NCBI GenBank assembly: GCA_002451435.1
Contig: DKCF01000114.1
Location: 2,922-9,592, forward strand
Source: Bifidobacterium sp. UBA6881
GTDB lineage: Bacteria > Actinomycetota > Actinomycetes > Actinomycetales > Bifidobacteriaceae
Reading direction: 5' to 3'
DNA length: 6,671 nt
In this document: positions 1 to 6,504 of the stretch, piece after piece
Position numbering within the stretch: position 1 is the stretch's first letter
Layout of the letters: each line of letters begins with the position of its first letter
Made by a program: the position numbers and the translations under genes
The notes under the pieces: model-generated
Told to the model about the DNA's origin: nothing
Databases searched by the model: none
The model's input: the letters and a program-made list of their open reading frames with translations, nothing else

Positions 1-2337
1 CAGCGGCTTGCGCGGCACGAATTCGCGCTCGCCGAACGTGTAGGAGACCATGCCGCCCTGCGCGCGGGAGAACAACGCCTCGCGTCCCGCTCCGCGCACA
101 CCGATGTTCCAGCGTCCGATGGTGATGGCGGCGTCGGACGGCGCGGTCGCGGAACCGCCGTCATGGTTCGCCGCAAAGCCTGCGACCACATGCTGTCCGA
201 ACGACAGCTCATAGCCTGCCGGCGCCCAGTCGGTCGCCTCGGCAAGCTGCTGCGATGCCTCCAGAACCAGTTCATGCGCGGAATCGCGGTAATCGTCGAT
301 CGGCCAATCCACGGCGAAGGAAACGGTTTCGCCTGCTGCCACGTCGAAGCGCCGCTCGGTGCGCCACACCGGAACGCCGTCGGCAAGCACGCGCAATGCG
401 AAGACGTATGCGTCCGTCGACACGAAGAGGTTGTCGTTGCGGATGGTCAGGCCGTCCTCGGTAACGTCGATATGCACGTTCGCATACAGCTGCTTCACGT
501 CCTGCGCCTTCGGCGACGGACGGCGGTCCGCGAATAGCAAACCATCGCCGGAGAACTCGTAATCGGTCGGACGGTCACCGAAATCGCCGCCGTAACGCAG
601 ATTGCCGGTGCCGTCATCGATCGCCTGGTCGATGAAATCCCAGATGAAACCGCCCTGATACTGCGGATAGCGTTCCAACGCCGTGTATTCGTCCATGTTG
701 CCGCACGAATTGCCCATGGCATGCATGTATTCGCAGGAAAGATACGGCTTCTTCGGGGTCTTGCCGTCGGTCAGGTACCGTTCGATCTCGTCGGCGTGCG
801 CGTACATGCGGCTTTCGATGTCCGTCACGTCCTCGAAGTCGCGGTCGTGCACGCAGCCCTCGTAATGCACGGGACGGTTCGGATCGACCTCATGCACATG
901 GCGGTACATCGCGCGGAACACCTCGCCCGCGAAGGATTCGTTGCCGAGCGACCAGATGAGCACGCTCGGATGGTTGTAATCGCGGCGCAGCATGCTGTTG
1001 ACGCGGTCCACGCACGCGCCCTCCCATTCGGGCTTGCTGCCGGGAACGGCGTCCTCGGGCGTCTCCACGTTGTTCGCGACCCAGCTGCCGTGCGTCTCCA
1101 GATTGGTCTCGTCGATCAGATAGATGCCGTATTCGTCGCACAGGTCGTACCAGTATTCCTGGTTCGGATAATGCGAAGTGCGGATGGCGTTGATGTTGTG
1201 GCGCTTGCAGAACATGATGTCGTCGATCATGTCCTGCCGGGTGATCGCGCGTCCGCGCTTCGCGTCGAATTCGTGGCGGTCCGCGCCCTTGAACACCACG
1301 CGCCTGCCGTTAAGCGTCATGATGCCGTTCTCGATGCGGAACGTGCGGAAGCCGATCTTCTGCGTGATGGTTTCGATGGTGCCGCCATCAGGGCCGGTCA
1401 CGCGGATCGTCAGCTCATACAGCGTCGGTTCCTCCGCGCTCCACGGCGAGACGGTCTCCAACGCATCCGATGCCAGCGTGGTTTCCGCGGCGGCGTCCTG
1501 CTCCGATTCCCAGATGACCGTGCCGTTCGCGTCGTGCAGTTGCGCGATGACCTTGCCTGCCTCGTCCGCATCGCGCAGCTGAAGTTTCGCGTCGAGCGAG
1601 CCCGTGCGTGCGGCCGCATCCCAATCGGCCTCGATCTGCATGTTCTCGACATGCGTGCGGGGCTGTGCCACGAGCTCGACCGAACGGAACAGGCCGTGCA
1701 GACGCCAGAAGTCCTGGTCTTCCAGCCAGGACGCGCTGGAATATTCGAAGCATGCGACGACGAGCGTATGCTCCGCGCCCTTGTCGCGGTTCAGTATGCG
1801 CGTGACGTCGAATTCATTCGGCGTGAAACCGTCCTCGCCGTAGCCGACGAACACGCCGTCGAGCCATACGTAGATCGCGGTGGCCATGCCATGGAAGACG
1901 AGATTGACGGTGCCATTGTCCTGCAGGTTGCTCGCCAGCGGCTTGCCGAGCGCGAAACGGCGACGGTAGATCGCGACGTGGTTGTTGTCGGGAACGTTCG
2001 GCTCCTGCGGGTCCTCATGGCCATCCCATGGGTACTGCACGTTGACGTACTTGTTCTTGAGGTATCCAGCCATCTGCAGGTGCCCCGGCACGTCGATGCT
2101 GCCGAAATCGTCGGTCGCGTAGCCCGGCGCGGCGAACGGCGCGTTCTCCACATCGACCTGTGCGGCCTGCGCGATGCGCACGTTCCATTCGCCGTCGAGG
2201 CTCTGCGTCGGATTGGTGGATTCCCCGATGGCATACCGATGATTGGAATGCGCCGGTTTGCGGTTCACCGCGAAAACCGTCGGGTCGGTGAGCCAGTTCG
2301 CGCTGGCTTTGTCTGCCTGTTCGATTGTTGTTGTCAT
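1..2337 (-). CDS. lacZ: Beta-galactosidase, GH2 family (LacZ), 3' end beyond the window
   Basis: Hydrolyses terminal beta-galactosides such as lactose to galactose plus glucose. It is probably cytoplasmic, since the N-terminus (MTTTIEQADKASANW) has no signal peptide. The reverse strand is open for 779 codons from ATG at 2337 to the window edge. E. coli LacZ is about 1020 residues, so roughly 250 C-terminal residues are missing from view. Visible domains are the GH2 sugar-binding jelly roll (about 40-220, containing EDQDFWRLHG near 206-215), an Ig-like domain (about 222-330), the TIM barrel (about 335-630), a second Ig-like domain, and the start of the large C-terminal beta-sandwich. The acid/base is E467 in WSLGNES and the nucleophile is E536 in SCEYMHAMGNS. 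E414 and H416 in NLETHG match the E. coli magnesium ligands E416 and H418. All key residues are intact and no frameshift is seen. The start is supported by AAGGGG seven bases upstream (2345-2350). It is divergent from the ATPase gene. Family assignment is secure; physiological substrate preference is inferred. Confidence 0.97.
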   Translation of the reverse strand, partial: MTTTIEQADKASANWLTDPTVFAVNRKPAHSNHRYAIGESTNPTQSLDGEWNVRIAQAAQVDVENAPFAAPGYATDDFGSIDVPGHLQMAGYLKNKYVNVQYPWDGHEDPQEPNVPDNNHVAIYRRRFALGKPLASNLQDNGTVNLVFHGMATAIYVWLDGVFVGYGEDGFTPNEFDVTRILNRDKGAEHTLVVACFEYSSASWLEDQDFWRLHGLFRSVELVAQPRTHVENMQIEADWDAAARTGSLDAKLQLRDADEAGKVIAQLHDANGTVIWESEQDAAAETTLASDALETVSPWSAEEPTLYELTIRVTGPDGGTIETITQKIGFRTFRIENGIMTLNGRRVVFKGADRHEFDAKRGRAITRQDMIDDIMFCKRHNINAIRTSHYPNQEYWYDLCDEYGIYLIDETNLETHGSWVANNVETPEDAVPGSKPEWEGACVDRVNSMLRRDYNHPSVLIWSLGNESFAGEVFRAMYRHVHEVDPNRPVHYEGCVHDRDFEDVTDIESRMYAHADEIERYLTDGKTPKKPYLSCEYMHAMGNSCGNMDEYTALERYPQYQGGFIWDFIDQAIDDGTGNLRYGGDFGDRPTDYEFSGDGLLFADRRPSPKAQDVKQLYANVHIDVTEDGLTIRNDNLFVSTDAYVFALRVLADGVPVWRTERRFDVAAGETVSFAVDWPIDDYRDSAHELVLEASQQLAEATDWAPAGYELSFGQHVVAGFAANHDGGSATAPSDAAITIGRWNIGVRGAGREALFSRAQGGMVSYTFGEREFVPRKPL

Positions 2338-2372
2338 AGGATTGCCCCTTGCGTTACTGCGTCGTTGCCTGG

Positions 2373-2392
2373 TATGTCACTTGCGCGACATA
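2373..2392. promoter_or_regulatory. 20-bp dyad in the lacZ leader, candidate operator
   Basis: TATGTC at 2373-2378 and GACATA at 2387-2392 are perfect 6-bp inverted arms around an 8-bp centre. The dyad lies 36-55 bases upstream of the lacZ start, between the AT-rich candidate promoter and the ribosome binding site, where a repressor would block transcription. The length suits a dimeric helix-turn-helix repressor. The motif does not match the CG-centred palindromes typical of LacI-family sites, so no regulator is named. Confidence 0.35.
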
Positions 2393-2418
2393 AGTAATCA
2401 AATTTACCAACAATCACT

Positions 2419-2429
2419 AATATATCATA
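2419..2429 (-). promoter_or_regulatory. Candidate lacZ -10 region
   Basis: Read on the minus strand, this AT-rich segment contains TATGAT (2429-2424) immediately followed by TATATT (2424-2419); each matches five of six bases of TATAAT. No good -35 hexamer lies 16-18 bases upstream (AACGGA at the 17-base position is poor). This suggests an activator-dependent or weakly defined promoter. It lies about 80-90 bases upstream of the lacZ start codon. Confidence 0.35.
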
Positions 2430-2460
2430 CTTCCCAAGGGATTTTCTCCGTTTTCCGCGT

Positions 2461-2491
2461 GCTTCACCGGATGATGTCGATATGGTGAAGC
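2461..2491. repeat. Inverted repeat, 8-bp arms, mid-intergenic
   Basis: GCTTCACC (2461-2468) and GGTGAAGC (2484-2491) are perfect inverted arms separated by 15 bases. The centre-to-centre arm distance is 23 bp, about two helical turns, which fits a dimeric DNA-binding protein contacting one face. The repeat lies between the candidate lacZ promoter and the candidate ATPase promoter and could affect either. No T-run follows on either strand, so an intrinsic terminator is unlikely. Confidence 0.45.
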
Positions 2492-2505
2492 CTGAAACGA
2501 TGGAT

Positions 2506-2534
2506 TATGCAAAATAGTCACGGTGTGTAATAAT
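2506..2534 (+). promoter_or_regulatory. Candidate promoter of the ATPase gene
   Basis: TGTAATAAT at 2526-2534 is an extended -10 element: TGn followed by AATAAT, five of six bases of TATAAT. TATGCA at 2506-2511 sits 17 bases upstream of the hexamer as a weak -35. Transcription would start near 2541, giving a leader of about 115 nt that contains the 30-bp inverted repeat at 2588-2617. Confidence 0.4.
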
Positions 2535-2587
2535 GACGGGACATGCATCGACGGCACACGCCCGATGCCCACAACCGCGCAATGCTG

Positions 2588-2617
2588 CTCCATGCGACGT
2601 GATCACGCCGCATGGAG
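2588..2617. promoter_or_regulatory. 30-bp near-perfect inverted repeat in the ATPase leader
   Basis: Arms CTCCATGCG (2588-2596) and CGCATGGAG (2609-2617) are exact reverse complements. They flank the perfect 10-bp palindrome CGTGATCACG (2598-2607). The only unpaired positions are A2597 and C2608, so 14 of 15 symmetric pairs match. It lies downstream of the candidate promoter and about 40 bases before the ATPase start codon. As DNA it could be the operator of a dimeric or tetrameric repressor; as RNA it would form a strong leader hairpin. No U-run follows, so it is not an intrinsic terminator. The symmetry is seen directly; its function is inferred. Confidence 0.6.
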
Positions 2618-2639
2618 GAACGTTGACTACTCCGCGGCG

Positions 2640-2650
2640 CTCCCAAGGAG
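2640..2650 (+). promoter_or_regulatory. ATPase ribosome binding site within a small CTCC/GGAG dyad
   Basis: AAGGAG at 2645-2650 is a strong Shine-Dalgarno sequence six bases before ATG 2657 and fixes the ATPase start. It is preceded by CTCC (2640-2643), complementary to GGAG (2647-2650) across a CAA loop. A four-pair hairpin with a three-base loop would be only marginally stable, so an effect on translation is possible but weakly supported. Confidence 0.6.
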
Positions 2651-2656
2651 ATCACC

Positions 2657-5600
2657 ATGGTTGATCGCAAGGAAGATCAATCCATCCAGCCCCAGCGCCA
2701 AACCAGTGCGGGCGATTCCAAGAACACAGCGCGAACGGCGAACGCCGAACATCCGGTCGGACGCCTATCCGATGATGCGACGTCCGATAAGCCGGCATCC
2801 GATAATCCGACGCAAGCCAATCCGTCAACGACCGTCGATTCGACAGTGAACGCCGAACGATCGACCGATCCGTCGCTCGCCGACGCCGCACAGGTGGCGC
2901 AGTCGCTCGGCGTCGACCCGAACACCGGACTCAGCCGCGCCGAAGCCAAACGACGGCTCGAACAATATGGCCCGAACGAACTCGCATCCGCGCCGCCCGT
3001 GCCGAAATGGAGAAAATTCCTCGCGCAATTCAAAGATCCGCTGGTCTACCTGCTGCTCGCCGCGACCGGCATCTCGCTGATCGCATGGTTCATCGAACGC
3101 GCCAACGCCGCGCCAGGTGCCCAGACCGAGGCATTGCCGTTCGACGCCATCGTCATCGTGCTCATCCTCATCGTCAACGCGGCGCTCGGCTACATCCAGG
3201 AATCGAAGGCGGAAGCGGCGGTCGAGGCGCTCTCCCAAATGACCGCGCCGCAGACCAACGTGGTGCGCGACGGCGCCATCGAACGCATCAACACCACCGA
3301 CGTGGTGCCGGGCGACGTCATCGTGCTCGGCGAAGGCGACTCCATATCCGCCGACGGACGCCTGTTCGCCGCGGCAAGCCTGCGCGTCGCGGAAGCCAGC
3401 CTCACCGGCGAAAGCGTGCCGGTCGGCAAGAAAACCGATACGCTCACCCAGGCCAAAGCCCTCGGCGACCGCGCCAACATGGTGTTCAACGGCACGTCCG
3501 TCACCCAAGGCACCGGACGCGCCATCGTGACCAGCACCGGCATGGGCACCCAAGTCGGCAAGATCGCCGACCTGCTGCAAGCCACGGAAGACGACGACAG
3601 CCCGCTGCAGAAGGAAATGAACCACGTCTCCAAGATCCTCGGCATCGCCGTGTGCGCCATCGCGGTTATCGTGCTGGCGGCGCTCGCCATCACCGAAGGA
3701 TTCCACGACGTGCACGACGTCATCGATTCGCTGCTGCTCGCCGTATCGCTCGCCGTCGCCGCCGTACCGGAAGGATTGGCCGCGATTCTGACGGTCGTGC
3801 TCGCCTTGGGCGTGCAACGCATGGCGATGCACCATGCGATCGTCAAAAAACTCCACTCCGTGGAGACGCTTGGTTCCGCATCGGTGATCTGCTCCGACAA
3901 AACCGGTACGTTGACCCGCAACGAGATGACCGTCGAACGTATCGTCACCCCCAGCGGCGAAGTACGGCTCACCGGCACCGGATACGCGCCCGAAGGCCGC
4001 ATGGTGGCAGGGGAGCAGGCGCAGCCCGTGGCGGGATCCGCAGCCGAAGCGGAGGCCATCGCCACACTTGCGGTGGGCGCGCTCGCGAACGACGGCGAAT
4101 TGCGCGAGAACACCACGGACTCCGGTGATGCCCGTTGGGAGGCCATCGGAGATCCGACCGAAGTCTCGTTGATCGTCGCCGCGCGAAAAATCAAGGCGGA
4201 CCGCAAATACGCGAACTACACGCGCGTCGGCGAAATCCCCTTCACCTCCGAACGCAAGCGCATGTCCATCGTCGCGCAGAACAACACCGACGCGGGCCGG
4301 CTCACCCTATTCGCAAAAGGCGCTCCCGACGTGCTGCTCGGCTATTGCGATCGCATCGCCGTGGGCAACGCCGTCCGGCCGATGACGCAGGGCGACCGCC
4401 AGCGGATACTCGCGACCGTCGAACGATTGTCTTCCGAAGCGTACCGCACACTCGGCCAGGCATACCGTCCGCTCGGCACCGCATCGCTCGCCGACGTGCC
4501 GGGCATCACGCTCGATGCCGCCGGCCAAGTCGCCGACATCGCGGAACAAAGCGACGTGCTCGAACGCGATCTGATCTGGACCGGCATGGTCGGCATCATC
4601 GACCCGCCGCGCACGGAAGTACGCGATTCCATCGCCGAAGCGCACCGTGCCGGCATCCGCACCGTCATGATCACCGGCGACCATCCGCTCACCGCGGCGC
4701 GCATCGCCAGCGACCTCGGCATCATCACATCCGAAGCCGTGCGTCATGGCGAATCACTGCGCGATGACGTGCTTACCGGCAGCCAGCTCGACGAACTCGC
4801 CGACGACCGGGCGCTCGACAACGCCACCGGCACGGTGTCCGTATACGCGCGGGTCGCGCCGGAACACAAGCTGCGCATCGTCGAATCCCTGCAACGGCAG
4901 GGGAACATCGTGGCCATGACCGGTGACGGCGTGAACGACGCGCCCGCGGTCAAAACCGCCGACATCGGCGTCGCGATGGGCATCACCGGCACCGAAGTGA
5001 CCAAGCAAAGCGCCAAGATGATCCTCGCCGACGACAATTTCAGCACCATCGTCGCGGCGGTGCGCGAAGGCCGCGGCATCTTCGACAACATCCGCAAATT
5101 CCTCCGATATCTGCTCAGTTCCAACGTCGGCGAGGTGTTCACCGTGTTCGGAGGCGTGATGCTCGCCGGATTCCTCGGCATCACCCAGCCGGGAACCCAA
5201 GGCGTCACCGTGCCGCTGCTCGCCACGCAACTGCTGTGGATCAATCTGCTCACCGACGCCGCGCCGGCGCTCGCCATGGGCGTCGACCCGTCCTCCGACG
5301 ACGTGATGGCGCGCAGCCCGCGTCGCCTGACGGATCGCGTGATCGACGGTGAGATGTGGGGCGACATCATTTTCATCGGCCTCGTCATGGCTGCCGTCAC
5401 GCTGATCGGCATGGACATGCATCTGGCCGGAGGCCTGTTCACCGACCGTTCCGTCGCCGCCGTCGGACATGAGGCCCAGATGACCGAAGCGCGCACGATG
5501 GGCTTCACCATCCTGGTGTTCGCGCAGATGCTCAACGCGCTCGCCTCGCGCTCGCACCTCCAGTCGGCGTTCGACGGATTGTTCTCCAACAAATGGCTGT

Positions 5601-5782
5601 GGGGCGCGATCGCATTGTCCGCGATGCTGCAGCTGGCGGTCATCTACGTGCCGTTCCTCAACACGGCATTCGGCACCGTACCGCTTTCCGCCGGAGCATG
5701 GCTGGAGTGCATCGGTCTCGCGCTGATCGTGCTTGTCGCCTCCGAACTGCGCAAATGCGTGCTGCGCGCGATGCGCCGATAG
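2657..5782 (+). CDS. P-type cation-transporting ATPase, calcium-pump (P2A) type
   Basis: Membrane pump that uses ATP, through a phospho-aspartate intermediate, to move cations, most likely exporting Ca2+. The 1041 residues carry all P-type motifs: TGES (250-253, actuator), DKTGTLT with phosphorylated D414, KGAPD (554-558, nucleotide-binding domain), TGD (673-675) and TGDGVND (755-761). A Cation_ATPase_N-like region covers about 75-145. Ten membrane spans are apparent: M1 about 125-145, M2 161-180, M3 326-346, M4 354-380, M5 817-840, M6 853-877, then four more to the C-terminus. Calcium ligands of SERCA are matched by E372 in M4 (PEGL), N823 and E826 in M5 (NVGE), and N863, T866 and D867 in M6. 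The SERCA E908 position in M8 appears to be Q957, so one ion site may be altered. Residues 1-75 form a polar, low-complexity cytoplasmic extension. The start is set by AAGGAG six bases upstream. Mn2+ or Na+ transport is an alternative to Ca2+. It is codirectional with dcd, 127 bp downstream. Confidence 0.96.
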   Translation: MVDRKEDQSIQPQRQTSAGDSKNTARTANAEHPVGRLSDDATSDKPASDNPTQANPSTTVDSTVNAERSTDPSLADAAQVAQSLGVDPNTGLSRAEAKRRLEQYGPNELASAPPVPKWRKFLAQFKDPLVYLLLAATGISLIAWFIERANAAPGAQTEALPFDAIVIVLILIVNAALGYIQESKAEAAVEALSQMTAPQTNVVRDGAIERINTTDVVPGDVIVLGEGDSISADGRLFAAASLRVAEASLTGESVPVGKKTDTLTQAKALGDRANMVFNGTSVTQGTGRAIVTSTGMGTQVGKIADLLQATEDDDSPLQKEMNHVSKILGIAVCAIAVIVLAALAITEGFHDVHDVIDSLLLAVSLAVAAVPEGLAAILTVVLALGVQRMAMHHAIVKKLHSVETLGSASVICSDKTGTLTRNEMTVERIVTPSGEVRLTGTGYAPEGRMVAGEQAQPVAGSAAEAEAIATLAVGALANDGELRENTTDSGDARWEAIGDPTEVSLIVAARKIKADRKYANYTRVGEIPFTSERKRMSIVAQNNTDAGRLTLFAKGAPDVLLGYCDRIAVGNAVRPMTQGDRQRILATVERLSSEAYRTLGQAYRPLGTASLADVPGITLDAAGQVADIAEQSDVLERDLIWTGMVGIIDPPRTEVRDSIAEAHRAGIRTVMITGDHPLTAARIASDLGIITSEAVRHGESLRDDVLTGSQLDELADDRALDNATGTVSVYARVAPEHKLRIVESLQRQGNIVAMTGDGVNDAPAVKTADIGVAMGITGTEVTKQSAKMILADDNFSTIVAAVREGRGIFDNIRKFLRYLLSSNVGEVFTVFGGVMLAGFLGITQPGTQGVTVPLLATQLLWINLLTDAAPALAMGVDPSSDDVMARSPRRLTDRVIDGEMWGDIIFIGLVMAAVTLIGMDMHLAGGLFTDRSVAAVGHEAQMTEARTMGFTILVFAQMLNALASRSHLQSAFDGLFSNKWLWGAIALSAMLQLAVIYVPFLNTAFGTVPLSAGAWLECIGLALIVLVASELRKCVLRAMRR
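2768..2812 (+). repeat. Three tandem 15-bp repeats in the ATPase N-terminus
   Basis: Three adjacent 15-bp units, each starting TCCGAT, encode the pentapeptides SDDAT, SDKPA and SDNPT (residues 38-52). They lie inside the disordered N-terminal extension, before the conserved pump core. Related but more diverged polar pentads follow (QANPS, TTVDS). The array keeps the reading frame, so copy number could vary without disrupting the protein. Confidence 0.7.
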
Positions 5783-5821
5783 CTCGCGTCATTGCCGGTC
5801 GTGCCTTACATGCGACTTATA

Positions 5822-5863
5822 GCGCGGCCGCGTTAGACTGGGTGCAGTTTCGCGCGGCCGCGC
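5822..5863. repeat. Two identical CGCGGCCGCG palindromes upstream of dcd
   Basis: The 11-mer GCGCGGCCGCG occurs at 5822-5832 and again at 5852-5862, exactly 30 bp apart. Each contains the self-complementary 10-mer CGCGGCCGCG (5823-5832 and 5853-5862) with a NotI site inside. The copies flank a candidate -10 (TAGACT, 5834-5839). In RNA they could pair as an 11-bp all-GC stem (5822-5832 with 5853-5863) closing a 20-nt loop. No U-run follows directly. The pair could be an operator, or a weak terminator or attenuator between the ATPase gene and dcd. Confidence 0.55.
5834..5839 (+). promoter_or_regulatory. Possible dcd -10 hexamer
   Basis: TAGACT fits the TAnnnT pattern common at actinobacterial -10 sites and lies about 70 bases before the dcd start, between the two palindromes. 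No convincing -35 is at the right distance; TTGCCG (5792-5797) is too far upstream. Read-through from the ATPase gene is an alternative. Confidence 0.22.
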
Positions 5864-5897
5864 ATTTCGCGCGCCGATATTGATGATGACGATTTTT

Positions 5898-5902
5898 GGA
5901 GG
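5898..5902 (+). promoter_or_regulatory. dcd ribosome binding site that decides the start
   Basis: GGAGG lies seven bases before ATG 5910. The in-frame upstream candidates (TTG 5880, ATG 5883, ATG 5886) have no Shine-Dalgarno sequence. Starting there would add ten residues not expected for Dcd and would place this site inside the coding region. Confidence 0.85.
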
Positions 5903-5909
5903 ATTTTCG

Positions 5910-6491
5910 ATGCTGCTGTCCGATCGCGACATTCTTGCCGCACAGGCTGACGGTCATATCTCGCTCGACCCGTGGACGCCGGAAATGGTGCAGCCTGCGT
6001 CGGTCGACGTGCGGTTGGATCGATTCTTCCGTCTGTTCAACAACCATGCGTACACGTATGTCGATCCGGCCGAGAACCAAGGTGAGCTGACCGAACAGTT
6101 CGAGGTGAAGTCCGACGAACCGTGGATTCTGCATCCCGGAGAATTCGCGTTGGGCTCCACGTGGGAGTACGTGAAGCTCGACCCGACCATCGCGGCCCGT
6201 CTTGAAGGCAAGAGCTCGCTCGGGCGTCTGGGCATCCTCACCCATTCCACCGCGGGATTCATCGACCCTGGTTTCGAAGGCCACATCACGTTGGAACTGT
6301 CGAACGTGTCCACGTTGCCGGTGAAGCTCTGGCCCGGCATGAAGATCGGCCAGATGTGCTTCTTCCAGCTGAGCTCGCCGGCCGAACATCCGTATGGTTC
6401 GGCTACCACCGGCTCGCACTACCAGGGCCAGCGCGGTCCGACCCCGAGCCGCTCCTACATCAACTTCTACAAAGCCGACATCGACGACTGA
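5910..6491 (+). CDS. dcd: dCTP deaminase, probably bifunctional dCTP deaminase/dUTPase
   Basis: Cytoplasmic enzyme of pyrimidine deoxynucleotide metabolism. It deaminates dCTP to dUTP and, in the bifunctional actinobacterial form, goes on to dUMP, the substrate for thymidylate synthase. The protein is 193 residues, the normal length of this trimeric family, and begins MLLSDRDI. The core KSSLGRLG (101-108) supplies S102 and R106, equivalent to E. coli S111 and R115, with K101 where E. coli has R110. THSTAGFIDPGF (111-122) and LEL follow, with E129 matching the catalytic E138 of E. coli. A115 and G116 replace the bulkier E. coli residues and match, from memory, the bifunctional Mycobacterium tuberculosis enzyme. 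The C-terminus has the conserved YQGQRGPTPSRS segment (171-182), which closes over the nucleotide. The start follows GGAGG at 5898-5902. Family assignment is secure; bifunctionality is inferred from sequence resemblance. Confidence 0.97.
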   Translation: MLLSDRDILAAQADGHISLDPWTPEMVQPASVDVRLDRFFRLFNNHAYTYVDPAENQGELTEQFEVKSDEPWILHPGEFALGSTWEYVKLDPTIAARLEGKSSLGRLGILTHSTAGFIDPGFEGHITLELSNVSTLPVKLWPGMKIGQMCFFQLSSPAEHPYGSATTGSHYQGQRGPTPSRSYINFYKADIDD

Positions 6492-6504
6492 CATTGTCCG
6501 GCAT

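Larger units (their letters stand above)
2338..2656. other. Divergent intergenic region between lacZ and the ATPase gene
   Basis: These 319 bases contain no convincing gene. The stretch at about 2391-2445 is markedly AT-rich against GC-rich surroundings and probably holds the lacZ promoter. An extended -10 for the ATPase lies near 2526-2534. Three separate dyads (2373-2392, 2461-2491, 2588-2617) are listed individually. Short open frames crossing the region lack ribosome binding sites and family-like sequence. Confidence 0.8.

Noticed and set aside
721..2397. 558-codon open frame on the plus strand opposite lacZ
   Set aside because: It is antisense to an intact, motif-complete lacZ. Its Val/Arg/Ala/Asp-rich sequence is what GC-rich codons give when read backwards. 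There is no ribosome binding site or recognisable domain.
2614..2664. Possible 13-residue leader peptide (GGAGG at 2614-2618, TTG at 2623, TGA at 2662-2664) overlapping the ATPase start
   Set aside because: The spacer of only four bases, the TTG start and the short frame are weak. The GGAGG is also part of the inverted-repeat stem.
2523..2849. 108-codon plus-strand frame across the ATPase leader
   Set aside because: It overlaps the ATPase start in another frame, has no ribosome binding site, and is Arg/Pro/Ser-rich as expected of an out-of-frame GC-rich reading.
2825..3856. 343-codon minus-strand frame within the ATPase gene
   Set aside because: It is a shadow of the ATPase codons, rich in Asp, Gly and His, with no family-like motif. 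The same applies to the other long frames opposite or overlapping the ATPase.
5880..5909. Ten-residue N-terminal extension of Dcd from TTG 5880 or ATG 5883/5886
   Set aside because: There is no ribosome binding site upstream of these codons, whereas ATG 5910 has GGAGG at ideal spacing and gives the usual Dcd start and length.
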